Below are positions 8,811 through 16,893 of a DNA stretch of 64,000 nt, in pieces; position 1 is the first letter of the stretch, and each line of letters begins with the position of its first letter. The notes under the pieces were generated by a model. The model searched no databases, was not told the origin of the DNA, and saw only the letters and a program-made list of their open reading frames with translations. Position numbers and translations under genes: made by a program. The stretch is from Actinokineospora inagensis DSM 44258 (lineage in GTDB: Bacteria > Actinomycetota > Actinomycetes > Mycobacteriales > Pseudonocardiaceae). Location: positions 7,547 through 71,546 of the forward strand of contig NZ_AXWW01000045.1 of NCBI RefSeq assembly GCF_000482865.1, read 5' to 3'.

Positions 8811-9218
8811 TTGAGCCACACCACCGTCACCCACGACCTGACCGCCTTGGCCGCCCTACTCGGCCACCACTTGGTCACCTACGCCCTGCCCAACCCGTGC
8901 CAGGTCGACATTTCCGTCCGCGACAACAAGAAGTCCGACCACGAGATCACCGTCACCATCGAGGCCGAATCCCTCGCCGCGACCGCCGCCCAACTCCTGC
9001 ACTGGAACAACACCCTCCACAACCCCCGCCCCGCCCTCACCGGCGACACCGAACACGAATCCCCCCAGGTCAACATCGCAGGCCACATCGCCGACGCAAC
9101 CACGCTGTTCGTCACCGCGCCCCTCTCACCCGACCACGTCGAGGAATATCGCGGCCGGTCCATCACCGACACGGCGGTCATCACCTGGTTGCACAACGCC
9201 GCCCACGGACGCAGGTGA
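8811..9218 (+). CDS. Unknown 135-residue protein
   Basis: The frame begins at TTG 8811 behind GGGAG. The protein has a hydrophobic helix near the N-terminus (LTALAALLGHHLV) and then alternating beta and helical segments; no known family is seen. Its stop overlaps the GTG start of the following HTH gene. Codon use is C-rich in third positions like its neighbours. Confidence 0.55.
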   Translation: MSHTTVTHDLTALAALLGHHLVTYALPNPCQVDISVRDNKKSDHEITVTIEAESLAATAAQLLHWNNTLHNPRPALTGDTEHESPQVNIAGHIADATTLFVTAPLSPDHVEEYRGRSITDTAVITWLHNAAHGRR

Positions 9219-9736
9219 CCACCGAAGACTGGGGCGCCGTCGCCCGCGCCATCAACCACCGAATGGCAATCCTCAAAATCACCCAGGAAGAACTCGTCTA
9301 CCGATCAGGCGTCTCCAAAACAGTCATCCGGGAACTACGACACGCCTTCCGCCGCCGCCGGGGCACCCGCACCCTCGAAGCCATCTCCACCGCCCTCGGC
9401 TTCCACCCCGCCCACCTCAACGCCATCGCCCACAACCGCCAACCAACCGTCCCTCACGACCTCGCCACCCTCGCCACCCTCGACCCCCTCACCGACAATC
9501 TCCGACTCCTCCAACACCAACTCGAACTCGCGGCCCACCACATCGGCAACCTGACCGACTTCCTCGACAACCTCGTCGGCCACGTCGACAGCCACCCACC
9601 CCACCAACAAACACAACCGAGTCAGGCTGACCACATCACCCACATCCCCGACGAGACCACCCACCTTGACGGGCATCCCGAATCCACCGGACGCGACCGC
9701 TACACCACGTGCCGCCCGCGCACTGTCGAGGCATAG
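9215..9736 (+). CDS. XRE-type helix-turn-helix protein
   Basis: The 173-residue product starts at GTG 9215 inside the stop of the previous gene. Residues 8-65 (AINHRMAILKITQEELVYRSGVS...) form an XRE-like DNA-binding domain. A helical segment with leucine/histidine spacing (LRLLQHQLELAAHHIGNL) follows and could dimerise. The C-terminus is His/Thr-rich. It probably controls the small-gene set it closes. Confidence 0.65.
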   Translation: MTTEDWGAVARAINHRMAILKITQEELVYRSGVSKTVIRELRHAFRRRRGTRTLEAISTALGFHPAHLNAIAHNRQPTVPHDLATLATLDPLTDNLRLLQHQLELAAHHIGNLTDFLDNLVGHVDSHPPHQQTQPSQADHITHIPDETTHLDGHPESTGRDRYTTCRPRTVEA

Positions 9737-9860
9737 CCCATACGGGGATGGCTGTTAGCACACCTTGACGCGCAACCACGCTTGCAGCGAGTGGGAACCA
9801 GGCCCACATCCACCTGCCAACTCGGCAAGGTCACAGGTATGTAACCAATGGGCCTATGGC

Positions 9861-9925
9861 CTGGGGGTCTGGGGGGTCGCCCCCCAGTGCGATGGCGGGC
9901 GCCCAGGTCCACGCTTTCCGTGGAC
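9861..9925 (-). repeat. tRNA-linked repeat element downstream of tRNA-Ser(UGA)
   Basis: Reading leftward from the tRNA, a hairpin GTCCACG-ctttc-CGTGGAC (9907-9925) is followed by a G/C block at 9861-9886. The same two parts follow tRNA-Ser(GGA) at 58775-58838, where the hairpin stem reads GCTCACG/CGTGAGC. The paired changes keep the stem, so the hairpin probably works as RNA. Confidence 0.7.
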
Positions 9926-9943
9926 AGGGCAGCCCAAAGCCCG

Positions 9944-10028
9944 CGGAGGTGGAGGGATTTGAACCCCCGGACGGTTGCCCGTCTTCCGCTTTCAAGGCGG
10001 ATGCATTCGGCCGCTCTGCCACACCTCC
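9944..10028 (-). tRNA. tRNA-Ser(UGA)
   Basis: The leftward 85-nt sequence folds as a type II tRNA: acceptor GGAGGTG/CACCTCC, discriminator G, anticodon loop CTTGAAA (anticodon TGA), a long variable arm and the TTCAAAT T-loop. CCA is not encoded. The 3' flank carries the tRNA-linked repeat. Confidence 0.95.
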
Positions 10029-10056
10029 AGTGGCCCCCCAGCCTAGTCGCTGGGCC

Positions 10057-10527
10057 TCAGCCGAGGTCCAGGTGTTCGATGACGCGTTCAAAGAGGGCGG
10101 CCATGACGCGTTGTTCGTCGGGGGTCATCAGGTCGACGAGGTGGTCTCGGACGCCTTGGACGTGGACGGGGGCGGCGGTGCGGAGGGTTTCCACGCCCTT
10201 CTGGGTGAGTTCGGCGACGACGCCGCGGGCGTCTTCGGCGCAGCCGACGCGGCGGACCAGGCCTGCTTTTTCCAGGCGGGAGATCTGGTGGGAGAGTCTG
10301 CTCTTGGACGAGGCGAGTTGGCCCGCCAGTTGGCTCATCCGCATTTGGCCGCCTTCGCGTTCGGACAAACGGACCAGCACCTCGTAGTCGGGCAGGGCCA
10401 GGCCGTGGTTGTCCTGCAGTTCGCGGTTGAGCTGCTGGCGCAGGAGTTCGCTGCCGATGACGTAGGCGCGCCAGGCGCGCATCTCGTCGGGTTCCAGCCA
10501 GCGGGGCTCGGCTCGCACTGATGTCAC
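10057..10527 (-). CDS. MarR-family transcriptional regulator
   Basis: The 156-residue protein has the MarR winged-helix layout: helical N-terminus (WRAYVIGSELLRQQLNRELQ), DNA-binding region LPDYEVLVRLSEREGGQMRMSQLA and SKSRLSHQISRLEKAGLV, wing CAEDARGVVAELTQKG, and a C-terminal dimer helix. Such proteins usually repress efflux or stress genes in response to small phenolics. It diverges from the 5'-nucleotidase gene about 110 bp away. Confidence 0.9.
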   Translation of the reverse strand: MTSVRAEPRWLEPDEMRAWRAYVIGSELLRQQLNRELQDNHGLALPDYEVLVRLSEREGGQMRMSQLAGQLASSKSRLSHQISRLEKAGLVRRVGCAEDARGVVAELTQKGVETLRTAAPVHVQGVRDHLVDLMTPDEQRVMAALFERVIEHLDLG

Positions 10528-10636
10528 GCATCCAGGTTACGGCGTTCACCTCGGGGCCCTGGTCCTAGCCATCTCCGGCGGGCAGACTCCAGCACCTCGT
10601 GCCGGGTCCGGTGCCCGGCGCCTGGACGGAGGACTG

Positions 10637-12322
10637 ATGATCGTCTCCAAGCGGATCGCGGCGGTCGCCGCAGCCGTTGGCCTCGCGGTGACCGGGCTGG
10701 CCGGTACGGCGGCCGCGGCGCCTGCCGCCAGCACCGACCTGCGGTTGATCGCGTTCAACGACTTCCACGGCAACCTGCAGCCGCCCGCCGGTTCGTCCGG
10801 TCGGGTGGTGTTGTCCAACGGGACCACCGTCGACGCGGGTGGCGCCGCGTACCTGGCCACGCACATCGCGCAGTTGCGGGGGCAGGTCAAGAACTCGCTG
10901 GTGCTGTCCGGGGGTGACAACATCGGCGCGTCGCCGTTGACGTCGGCCCTCTTCCACGACGAGCCGACCATCGACTTCCTGAACCAGGTCGGCGTGTCGG
11001 CGTCGGTCATCGGCAACCACGAGCTGGACGAGGGCTACCAGGAGCTGCTGCGCATGCAGTTCGGCGGCTGCCACCCGACGGACGGCTGCCAGTTCGAGAA
11101 GCCGTTCCGTGGGGCGAAGTTCCCGTTCGTGGCCTCGAACATCACCTTCGACAACGGGCTGCCCGCCGCGCTGCCGGTGACCATCAAGTTCGTCGACAAC
11201 GTGCCGGTCGCGATCATCGGTGTCACCCTGCACGACCTGCCGTCCGTGGTGACCCCGGAGGCGATCAAGGGCCTGAAGTTCGGCGACGAGGTGCAGGCGC
11301 TGAACAAGACCTCGCGGCTGCTCGACCTGGCCGGTATCCGCACCCAGGTGGTGCTGATGCACCAGGGTGACAGCACCGAGGGCGGCGGCCCGGACGACTG
11401 CAGGACGCTGCCCGGCCCGGCCCGCGACATCGCCACCAGGGCGTCGGCGTCGATCGACGTGTTCCTCACCGGGCACAGCCACCAGCAGTACAACTGCGTG
11501 GTCACCGACCCGGCGGGCAACCCGCGGCCGCTGATCCAGGGCGCCTCGTTCGGCCGGTTGCTGTCCGTGGTCGACCTCAAGATCAACAAGCGCACCGGTG
11601 ACGTGGACCGCTCGGCCACCGTCGCGCACAACGAGGTCGTCACCCGCACCGTCACCCCGGACCCGACCGTGCAGGCGCTGGTCGACAAGGCCGTGACCCT
11701 GTCCGGCCCGATCGCCAACCGCCAGGTCGGCACCATCACCGCGGACCTGACCCGCACCGCGTCGCCCGCCGGGGAGACCCCGCTGGGTGACGTCATCGCC
11801 GACGCGCAACTGGCGGGCACCCAGGGCAACCAGGCCGTCATCGCGATGACCAACCCGGGTGGCATCCGCACCGACCTCGTCTACGCGACCTCCCCGGCGG
11901 GCGAGGGCAACGGCGTGGTGACCTACGGCGAGGCGTTCGCGGTCCAGCCGTTCAGCAACATCATGCAGACGATCACGCTGACCGGCGCGCAGTTGAAGAA
12001 CACGCTGGAGCAGCAGTGGCAGGCGTCGGGCACCAAGTTCCTGCAGATCTCGTCCTCGCTGCACTACTCGTGGTCCCAGTCGGCGACCCAGGGCAACCGG
12101 GTCTCGAACATCACCGTCAACGGCACGCCGGTCGACCCGGCGGGCGCGTACCGGGTGTCGGTGAACAACTTCCTCGCCGCCGGTGGTGACGGGTTCGCCG
12201 AGCTGAAGAACGGCACCAACCTGGCCGGTGGACCGGTCGACCTGGACGCCTTCACCGCGTACCTGACCGCGCACCCCAACCTGGCGCCCCCGGCGTCGGA
12301 CCGGGTCACGGTCCTGCCGTAA
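10637..12322 (+). CDS. Secreted 5'-nucleotidase / metallophosphoesterase (UshA-like)
   Basis: The 561-residue protein has a signal peptide (VGLAVTGLAGTAAAAPAAS). The metallophosphatase domain shows the metal-ligand motifs FNDFHGN, SGGDN, GNHELDEG and TGHSHQQ. The C-terminal 5'-nucleotidase domain includes NPGGIRTDL. The family hydrolyses nucleoside mono- and diphosphates or UDP-sugars outside the membrane to scavenge phosphate and nucleosides. The start follows GGAGG. A strong hairpin at 12344-12376 ends the transcript. Confidence 0.93.
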   Translation: MIVSKRIAAVAAAVGLAVTGLAGTAAAAPAASTDLRLIAFNDFHGNLQPPAGSSGRVVLSNGTTVDAGGAAYLATHIAQLRGQVKNSLVLSGGDNIGASPLTSALFHDEPTIDFLNQVGVSASVIGNHELDEGYQELLRMQFGGCHPTDGCQFEKPFRGAKFPFVASNITFDNGLPAALPVTIKFVDNVPVAIIGVTLHDLPSVVTPEAIKGLKFGDEVQALNKTSRLLDLAGIRTQVVLMHQGDSTEGGGPDDCRTLPGPARDIATRASASIDVFLTGHSHQQYNCVVTDPAGNPRPLIQGASFGRLLSVVDLKINKRTGDVDRSATVAHNEVVTRTVTPDPTVQALVDKAVTLSGPIANRQVGTITADLTRTASPAGETPLGDVIADAQLAGTQGNQAVIAMTNPGGIRTDLVYATSPAGEGNGVVTYGEAFAVQPFSNIMQTITLTGAQLKNTLEQQWQASGTKFLQISSSLHYSWSQSATQGNRVSNITVNGTPVDPAGAYRVSVNNFLAAGGDGFAELKNGTNLAGGPVDLDAFTAYLTAHPNLAPPASDRVTVLP

Positions 12323-12343
12323 CCGTTCAGCGGCAACGCGATC

Positions 12344-12376
12344 GGGGGCGGTCGTCCACTGTGGGCGACCGCCCCC
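12344..12376 (+). terminator. Terminator after 5'-nucleotidase gene
   Basis: GGGGGCGGTCG pairs with CGACCGCCCCC, with a further inner CCAC/GTGG pairing. The hairpin begins 21 bp after the stop codon. Confidence 0.75.
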
Positions 12377-12944
12377 GCTTTCGTCCTCATCGGACGGCGT
12401 TACCGAAGTTCACCGGTTCGAGACCCCGCCCCGGGGTTGTCCATCTGGGACGGCGGGCGCACCATGGAGGGGACGGCCGGCTCGGATCGACCGCACGAAA
12501 CGCCGATCCAACTCGGGTCACCGCGCCCGCCGGGAAAGGGTAGGTGGTGCCGTGGCGAAGCAGACAAGCCCCGTAATGGTCTGCCGCCTGCCGCTACCCC
12601 GCGACTGAGCCGACAGCCTCGACTCGGCCGCGGACGAGGGCGGCAAGCTCGACGGATTCTCTTCGAGTGCCCGGCACGGGTGTGCCGGTCTCAACGCACC
12701 TCGACGATGTTGACCCCCGCATCGAGCGCGTCTCCTGATCCGCTCGGCTGGGCTCCACGCCAACCGCCGAAGTGGCAGGTCATTACGACGTGACGGACCC
12801 TGGGTGCGGCCCCTACGGCAGGGGCCGCACCCAGGCGTTTGCCGGGTGGTCGTGCTCCGTGACCAGGTCGTCCCCACGCGAGCCGCCGCGCGCACTATCG
12901 TTTGCCCGGACAGGGTCGGCGGCGCGGATGCGGAGAGTGTGGTC
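12377..12944. other. 568-bp gene-free stretch with hairpins
   Basis: No open frame here has convincing start or composition. A 16-bp perfect stem (CCTGGGTGCGGCCCCT and its complement, loop ACGGC) lies at 12799-12835. A second, shorter hairpin pattern lies near 12675-12690. The stretch is long for this gene-dense window and could hold a structured leader or small RNA. Confidence 0.45.
12799..12835. terminator. Perfect 16-bp hairpin, terminator-like
   Basis: The arms at 12799-12814 and 12820-12835 pair without mismatch around a 5-nt loop and are followed by CGTTT. It lies 109 bp before the metallopeptidase start, so it could end an upstream RNA or act as a leader element. Confidence 0.6.
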
Positions 12945-13844
12945 GTGGACTTCAACGACGACGTGGCGCTGGACACGTCCCAGGTGCAGGATTCCCGCGG
13001 GGTCGGCGGGCGGGTGGCGCTGGGCGGTGGTGGGCTCGGCATCGTCGGGCTGATCGTGTACTTCGTGCTGAACTCGCTGGGCGGGGTGCCCGCGTCGGTG
13101 CCGTTGAGCACCGACGGCGTGCAGCGCAACCAGGCGGTGGCCAACAGCGACCTGGCCAAGGAGTGCCGCACCGGCAAGGACGCGAACGGGAAGCCGGACT
13201 GCGCCAGGGTCGCGCTGATCAACTCGATCCAGGGCTACTGGACCGACCAGTTCGCCCGCTCCGGCCGCACCTACCAGCAGGCGCCGACGCTGTTCTTCAG
13301 CGGCTCGGTCAACACCGGCTGCGGCGGCGCGACGGCGGACGTCGGCCCGTTCTACTGCCCCGCCGACGAGAAGGTGTACATCGACCTGTCGTTCTTCCGC
13401 GAGTTGCAGTCCAAGTTCGGCGCGCAGGGCGGCACCTTCGTCGAGGCGTACGTGCTGGCCCACGAGTACGGCCACCACGTGCAGAACCTGCTCGGCACCT
13501 CCGGCAAGGTCCGCCGGGGCTCCGGTCCGACCTCCGACAGCGTCCGCCTCGAACTGCAGGCCGACTGCTACGCCGGGGTGTGGGCCAACCACGCGACCTC
13601 GACACCGACCTCCGGTGGCAAGCCGTTGATCCGCTCGATCTCGCAGGACGACGTCAACCGGGCGCTGGACGCCGCGTCCCGCATCGGCGACGACTACATC
13701 CAGCAGAACCTCGGCGGTGGCCGGGTCGACCAGAGCCAGTTCACCCACGGCAGTTCCGCGCAGCGCGAGAAGTGGTTCCTCGCGGGCATCAACAGCGGAA
13801 ACCCCACCGAGTGCGACACGTTCGGCGCTCGTAACCTCGGCTGA
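12945..13844 (+). CDS. Membrane-anchored neutral zinc metallopeptidase (YpfJ family)
   Basis: The 299-residue protein has a short N-terminal FNDDVALDTSQVQDSRG, a membrane helix (GLGIVGLIVYFVLNSLGG) and a peptidase domain with the zinc motif HEYGHH and a later QADCYAGVWA that supplies the third ligand. This matches the putative neutral zinc metallopeptidase family of unknown substrate. GTG 12945 is preferred over GTG 12939 because GGAGA lies 8 bases before it; the frame is open further upstream without good composition. Confidence 0.9.
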   Translation: MDFNDDVALDTSQVQDSRGVGGRVALGGGGLGIVGLIVYFVLNSLGGVPASVPLSTDGVQRNQAVANSDLAKECRTGKDANGKPDCARVALINSIQGYWTDQFARSGRTYQQAPTLFFSGSVNTGCGGATADVGPFYCPADEKVYIDLSFFRELQSKFGAQGGTFVEAYVLAHEYGHHVQNLLGTSGKVRRGSGPTSDSVRLELQADCYAGVWANHATSTPTSGGKPLIRSISQDDVNRALDAASRIGDDYIQQNLGGGRVDQSQFTHGSSAQREKWFLAGINSGNPTECDTFGARNLG

Positions 13845-14023
13845 AGCTAGCGGCCACCCGGACTGTCTCGACTCAATCACGAAACCGGCAGCATCGCGAA
13901 ATCCCCTTGTCCGGCAAACCGGGCACGGCACTAGAGTTCGGCCCAAGTTGAAATTCCCTCACGCGCGGGAACTTCGGGGGCCCGTCGCGTCGAGCCGTTG
14001 ATTCTGGGGAGAGTCGAACAACA

Positions 14024-15388
14024 GTGCGCCGCACCTCTGTGCGCCGAGCGGTCACCCGCGTCGGCGTAGTCGTTGCCGCGTTCGCCCTGAGCGGGACGCT
14101 GGTCGTTCCGTCCGCCACCGCGGACGAGACCACCGCCCCCGCCGGCGCCACCGCACAGCCCGAACAAGTCCCCACCCCGCAGTCGGAACAGCCGAGCACC
14201 GAGCCCGCGCCGCCGACCGCACCGCCCACTTCGGACGAACCGGCCCCGGTCGACGGCACCCCGGCGCCCACTCCGTCCACTCCGGACACCCAGCCCGCCC
14301 CGACCGGGCCGACCACCGAGCCGGACAGCACGAAGCCGAGCTCCACCAGTCCCGACCCGGGCACCCCGGCCGCCGAGCAGCCCGCGGACGCCAAGCCGGA
14401 CGCGAGCAAGCCGGACAGCACCACACCGGACGCGGACAAGCCAGAAGCCGAGCAGCCCGCCGAGAAGCCCGCGCCGGTCGCCGACAAGGCCGACAAGGCA
14501 GCCGCGACGGTGGTCACCGCCGCGTACTCCGGTCAGGTCTACGCCGACGCCAACGGCAACAACCAGTACGACCAGGGCGAGGGCGTCAGCGGCCTGGAGG
14601 TCTGGGCCGTCAACCTGAGCGACCCGAGCGACGACCCGCACGGGAGCAGCACCGACGCCCAGGGCGGGTTCTCCTTCACTGAGCTCACGGTCGGCTCGTA
14701 CGCAGTCGGCTTCTACAACGCGGACCACACCGGTGTCGCCTTCGACGACTTCGAGCTGACCGAGTCGGGCCGCACCGGCGTGTTGATCCGCGCGACCGGC
14801 GACCTGCAGTCGATCCTCACCGCGAGCGTCGCCTTCGACAAGCCGACCTACCACGCCGGTGACCCGGTGATCTTCACCTTCACCTTCGGCAACGTGGGCA
14901 CCGCGGACCAGACCGGCGTCCGGACCCTGTGCTCCGTGCAGGACGACTTCGACGGTGACTGGACCCCGATCGGCTACTTCGACGAGGGCATCACCGTCGT
15001 GGCGGGCAAGACCGAGACGGTCCACGTCAAGCAGACCATCCCGGACACCGCGGGCAAGGGCGCGATCGAGGTCCAGTGCGCGGTCTACTCCGACCAGCAC
15101 AGCTCGTGGCTGGACTACGTCGAGGCGCGCGCCTCCGCCCAGGTCCTCGTCGCCGAAACCAACCCGGTTATCAACCCCGTCACCAATCCCGGCAACGTGG
15201 TCCCCGCGGTGAACCCGGTTGTCCCGCAGCCCGTCCCGGTCGCGCAGGCGAGCATCACCCCGAGCACCAACACCTCCCTGGCCGAGACCGGCGCGAACGT
15301 CACCGGTCTCGCCTGGGCGGGTCTGATCGCGCTGATCGCGGGTGCCGGTGCCGTCATCGGCACCTCCCGCAGGCGCCGCGTTTCGTAA
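14024..15388 (+). CDS. Sortase-anchored surface protein with SdrD B-like domain
   Basis: The 454-residue product has a signal peptide, a roughly 125-residue Pro/Thr/Glu-rich stalk, and an SdrD B-like repeat (SGQVYADANGNNQYDQGEGVSGLEV). A second beta domain carries a CARDB-like SILTASVAFDKPTYHAGD. The C-terminal sorting signal is LAETG, then a hydrophobic helix and RRRR. The stalk should hold the beta domains away from the wall. LAETG differs from LPXTG at position 2 and may be used by a class E-type sortase. No sortase gene is in the window. GTG 14024 is the start. Confidence 0.85.
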   Translation: MRRTSVRRAVTRVGVVVAAFALSGTLVVPSATADETTAPAGATAQPEQVPTPQSEQPSTEPAPPTAPPTSDEPAPVDGTPAPTPSTPDTQPAPTGPTTEPDSTKPSSTSPDPGTPAAEQPADAKPDASKPDSTTPDADKPEAEQPAEKPAPVADKADKAAATVVTAAYSGQVYADANGNNQYDQGEGVSGLEVWAVNLSDPSDDPHGSSTDAQGGFSFTELTVGSYAVGFYNADHTGVAFDDFELTESGRTGVLIRATGDLQSILTASVAFDKPTYHAGDPVIFTFTFGNVGTADQTGVRTLCSVQDDFDGDWTPIGYFDEGITVVAGKTETVHVKQTIPDTAGKGAIEVQCAVYSDQHSSWLDYVEARASAQVLVAETNPVINPVTNPGNVVPAVNPVVPQPVPVAQASITPSTNTSLAETGANVTGLAWAGLIALIAGAGAVIGTSRRRRVS

Positions 15389-15399
15389 AGCGGTAGTCG

Positions 15400-15435
15400 A
15401 GAAGGGCGGCACCGGGTTCCGGGTGCCGCCCTTCT
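15400..15435. terminator. Bidirectional terminator between convergent genes
   Basis: AGAAGGGCGGCACC pairs with GGTGCCGCCCTTCT, 14 bp without mismatch, between the stops of the surface protein and the MFS transporter. Confidence 0.85.
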
Positions 15436-15446
15436 GCCCAATCCTG

Positions 15447-16691
15447 TTAGGACAGTTCGCGGCCGCGGGTCTCGGGCAGCCAGAACAATGCGGTGAACGC
15501 CAGCGCGTAGGCGACGGCGCCGAAGGCCATCGCGCCGCCGATCCCGTAGTGCACGGCGAAGAAGCCGACGAAGGCCGGGAAGAACGCGCCGACCGCGCGG
15601 CCGATGTTGTAGGTGAAGCCGGGGCCGGTGCCGCGGGCCTCGCCCGGGTACAGCTCCGACAGGTACGCGCCGAACCCGCTGAAGATCGCCGACGCGCAGA
15701 ACCCGAGCGGCAGCCCCAGGTACATCACGTAGCTCCCGGCCGAGCCGGGCAGTTCGGTGTACAGCAGCAACAGGGCCGCGCTGAGCACCGCGAACAACCG
15801 GAACGTGTTCTTGCGGCCGAACCGGTCGGCGAGGTGGCCGCCGACCAGGTACCCGAGGAACGCGCCGACCACCAGGAACCCCAGGTAGCCGCCCGCGTTC
15901 AGGGCGGGCAGGCCGCGGTCCTTGTGCAGGTACGACGGCAGCCAGGTCGCCAGCGTGTAGTAGCCGCCCTGCACGCCGGTGGCCAACGCGGACGCGAACA
16001 CGGTGTGCCGCAACAGGTCCCGGCGGAAGATCGCGTGCAGCGAGCCGCGGGCCCGCTCGGCGGAGAACGCGGGCGCGTCCTCGATGCCCTTGCGCAGGTA
16101 GACCAGCAGCAGCGCGGGCAGCGCGCCGGTGAGGAACAGGATCCGCCACCCGGTGGTCGGTTCGGTCAGGCTGAACACGGCGGTCGACACCAGGGCCGCC
16201 GCGCCCCAGCCGACCGCCCAGGCGCTCTGGACGACCGACACCGCCCGGCCGCGGCCCGCCGCGCCGACGTACTCGGCGACCAGCACCGCCCCGGTCGCCC
16301 ACTCGCCGCCGAAGCCGAGGCCCTGCAGGGCCCGCAGCACCAGCAGCGTTCCGTAGTCGGGCGCCAGGCCGCACAGGGCGGTGCACAGCGCGTAGGCGAC
16401 GACGGTGATCATCAGCGTCCGGACCCGGCCGAGCCGGTCGGCGAGCACCCCGGCGATGACCCCGCCCGCCGCCGAGAACAGCAGGGTCATCGTCGACAGC
16501 AGCCCGGTCTGCCCGGTGTTCAGGCCGAAGGTCGCCGCGATCGCGGGCAGGCCGAGCGGCAGGACCCAGAAGTCGTACGAGTCGAGCCCGTAGCCGAGGA
16601 AGGCCCCGACGACGGCCTTGCGCCCGGGTCGGGGCAGGTCGCGCCACCACCGACCGGTCCGGATGGTCTTCTGCTCCGCTGTGTGCACCAT
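15447..16691 (-). CDS. MFS transporter (aromatic/organic acid porter type)
   Basis: The 414-residue protein has twelve predicted membrane helices. It carries the MFS loop-2/3 motif GVLADRLGRVRTL and the later copy GGHLADRFGRKNTF. The N-terminal FLGYGLDSYDFWVLPLGLP, with a charged residue in helix 1, and GEWATGAVLVAEY are typical of the sialate/aromatic-acid:proton symporter group. The substrate is unknown. It diverges from a FadR-type regulator across an operator-rich gap and is probably its target. ATG 16691 is preferred to GTG 16694. Confidence 0.88.
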   Translation of the reverse strand: MVHTAEQKTIRTGRWWRDLPRPGRKAVVGAFLGYGLDSYDFWVLPLGLPAIAATFGLNTGQTGLLSTMTLLFSAAGGVIAGVLADRLGRVRTLMITVVAYALCTALCGLAPDYGTLLVLRALQGLGFGGEWATGAVLVAEYVGAAGRGRAVSVVQSAWAVGWGAAALVSTAVFSLTEPTTGWRILFLTGALPALLLVYLRKGIEDAPAFSAERARGSLHAIFRRDLLRHTVFASALATGVQGGYYTLATWLPSYLHKDRGLPALNAGGYLGFLVVGAFLGYLVGGHLADRFGRKNTFRLFAVLSAALLLLYTELPGSAGSYVMYLGLPLGFCASAIFSGFGAYLSELYPGEARGTGPGFTYNIGRAVGAFFPAFVGFFAVHYGIGGAMAFGAVAYALAFTALFWLPETRGRELS

Positions 16692-16739
16692 CACTCACCC
16701 CACTTGGCTGTTCACTTGTAGTGTTGTTGAGTGTGGGGA

Positions 16740-16868
16740 TTGTTCAACGATATGACAATGAACCGATCGGGGGATTAAACTCGTCACCTGTTGACTTGTA
16801 GTCTTGTTCAACGACAACCGGGTGCTCGACTGGCTGTTCGACTGAGTGCTCGGCTGGGTGTTCAACCA
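16740..16868. promoter_or_regulatory. Array of FadR-type GntR operators
   Basis: TTGTTCAACGA occurs at 16740-16750 and 16804-16814 and fits the FadR-subfamily half-palindrome TNGTNNNACNA exactly. GTGTTCAACCA at 16858-16868 misses only the first base, and CTGTTCGACTG at 16834-16844 misses two. The region separates the MFS gene from the GntR gene and includes the likely promoters of both. Confidence 0.7.
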
Positions 16869-16893
16869 TGGGTCGCAGGACAACGGAGGTTCG

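Larger units (their letters stand above)
243..9853. mobile_element. Probable integrated element with serine recombinase (partly decayed)
   Basis: The region begins with a large serine recombinase and holds excisionase-like, WhiB-like and FtsK/TraB-like genes plus small unknown genes. GCCTATTGGTTACATAC at 243-259 and GTATGTAACCAATGGGC at 9837-9853 are inverted copies with one mismatch. Both lie in tRNA-Ser-associated repeat sequence. Half-sites in inverted order flanking a short core are what a split attB of a large serine integrase looks like, so I infer attL and attR here. No replication or relaxase gene is visible. cutA inside the interval is usually chromosomal, so the right boundary is uncertain and could lie near 7400. 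Confidence 0.5.

Noticed and set aside
269-9736. Replicating actinomycete integrative element (AICE).
   Set aside because: No replication initiator or primase-polymerase gene is present, so replication as a plasmid cannot be supported.
10565-12274. Long leftward frame opposite the 5'-nucleotidase gene.
   Set aside because: High GC keeps antisense frames open; the sense product has all family motifs and a signal peptide.
12380-12800. c-di-AMP or cobalamin riboswitch.
   Set aside because: Some short pieces look similar, but the ordered conserved core could not be found by eye.
12518-13222. Leftward frame opposite the metallopeptidase gene.
   Set aside because: It is rich in Arg, Ser and Pro and is an antisense shadow of a well-supported gene.
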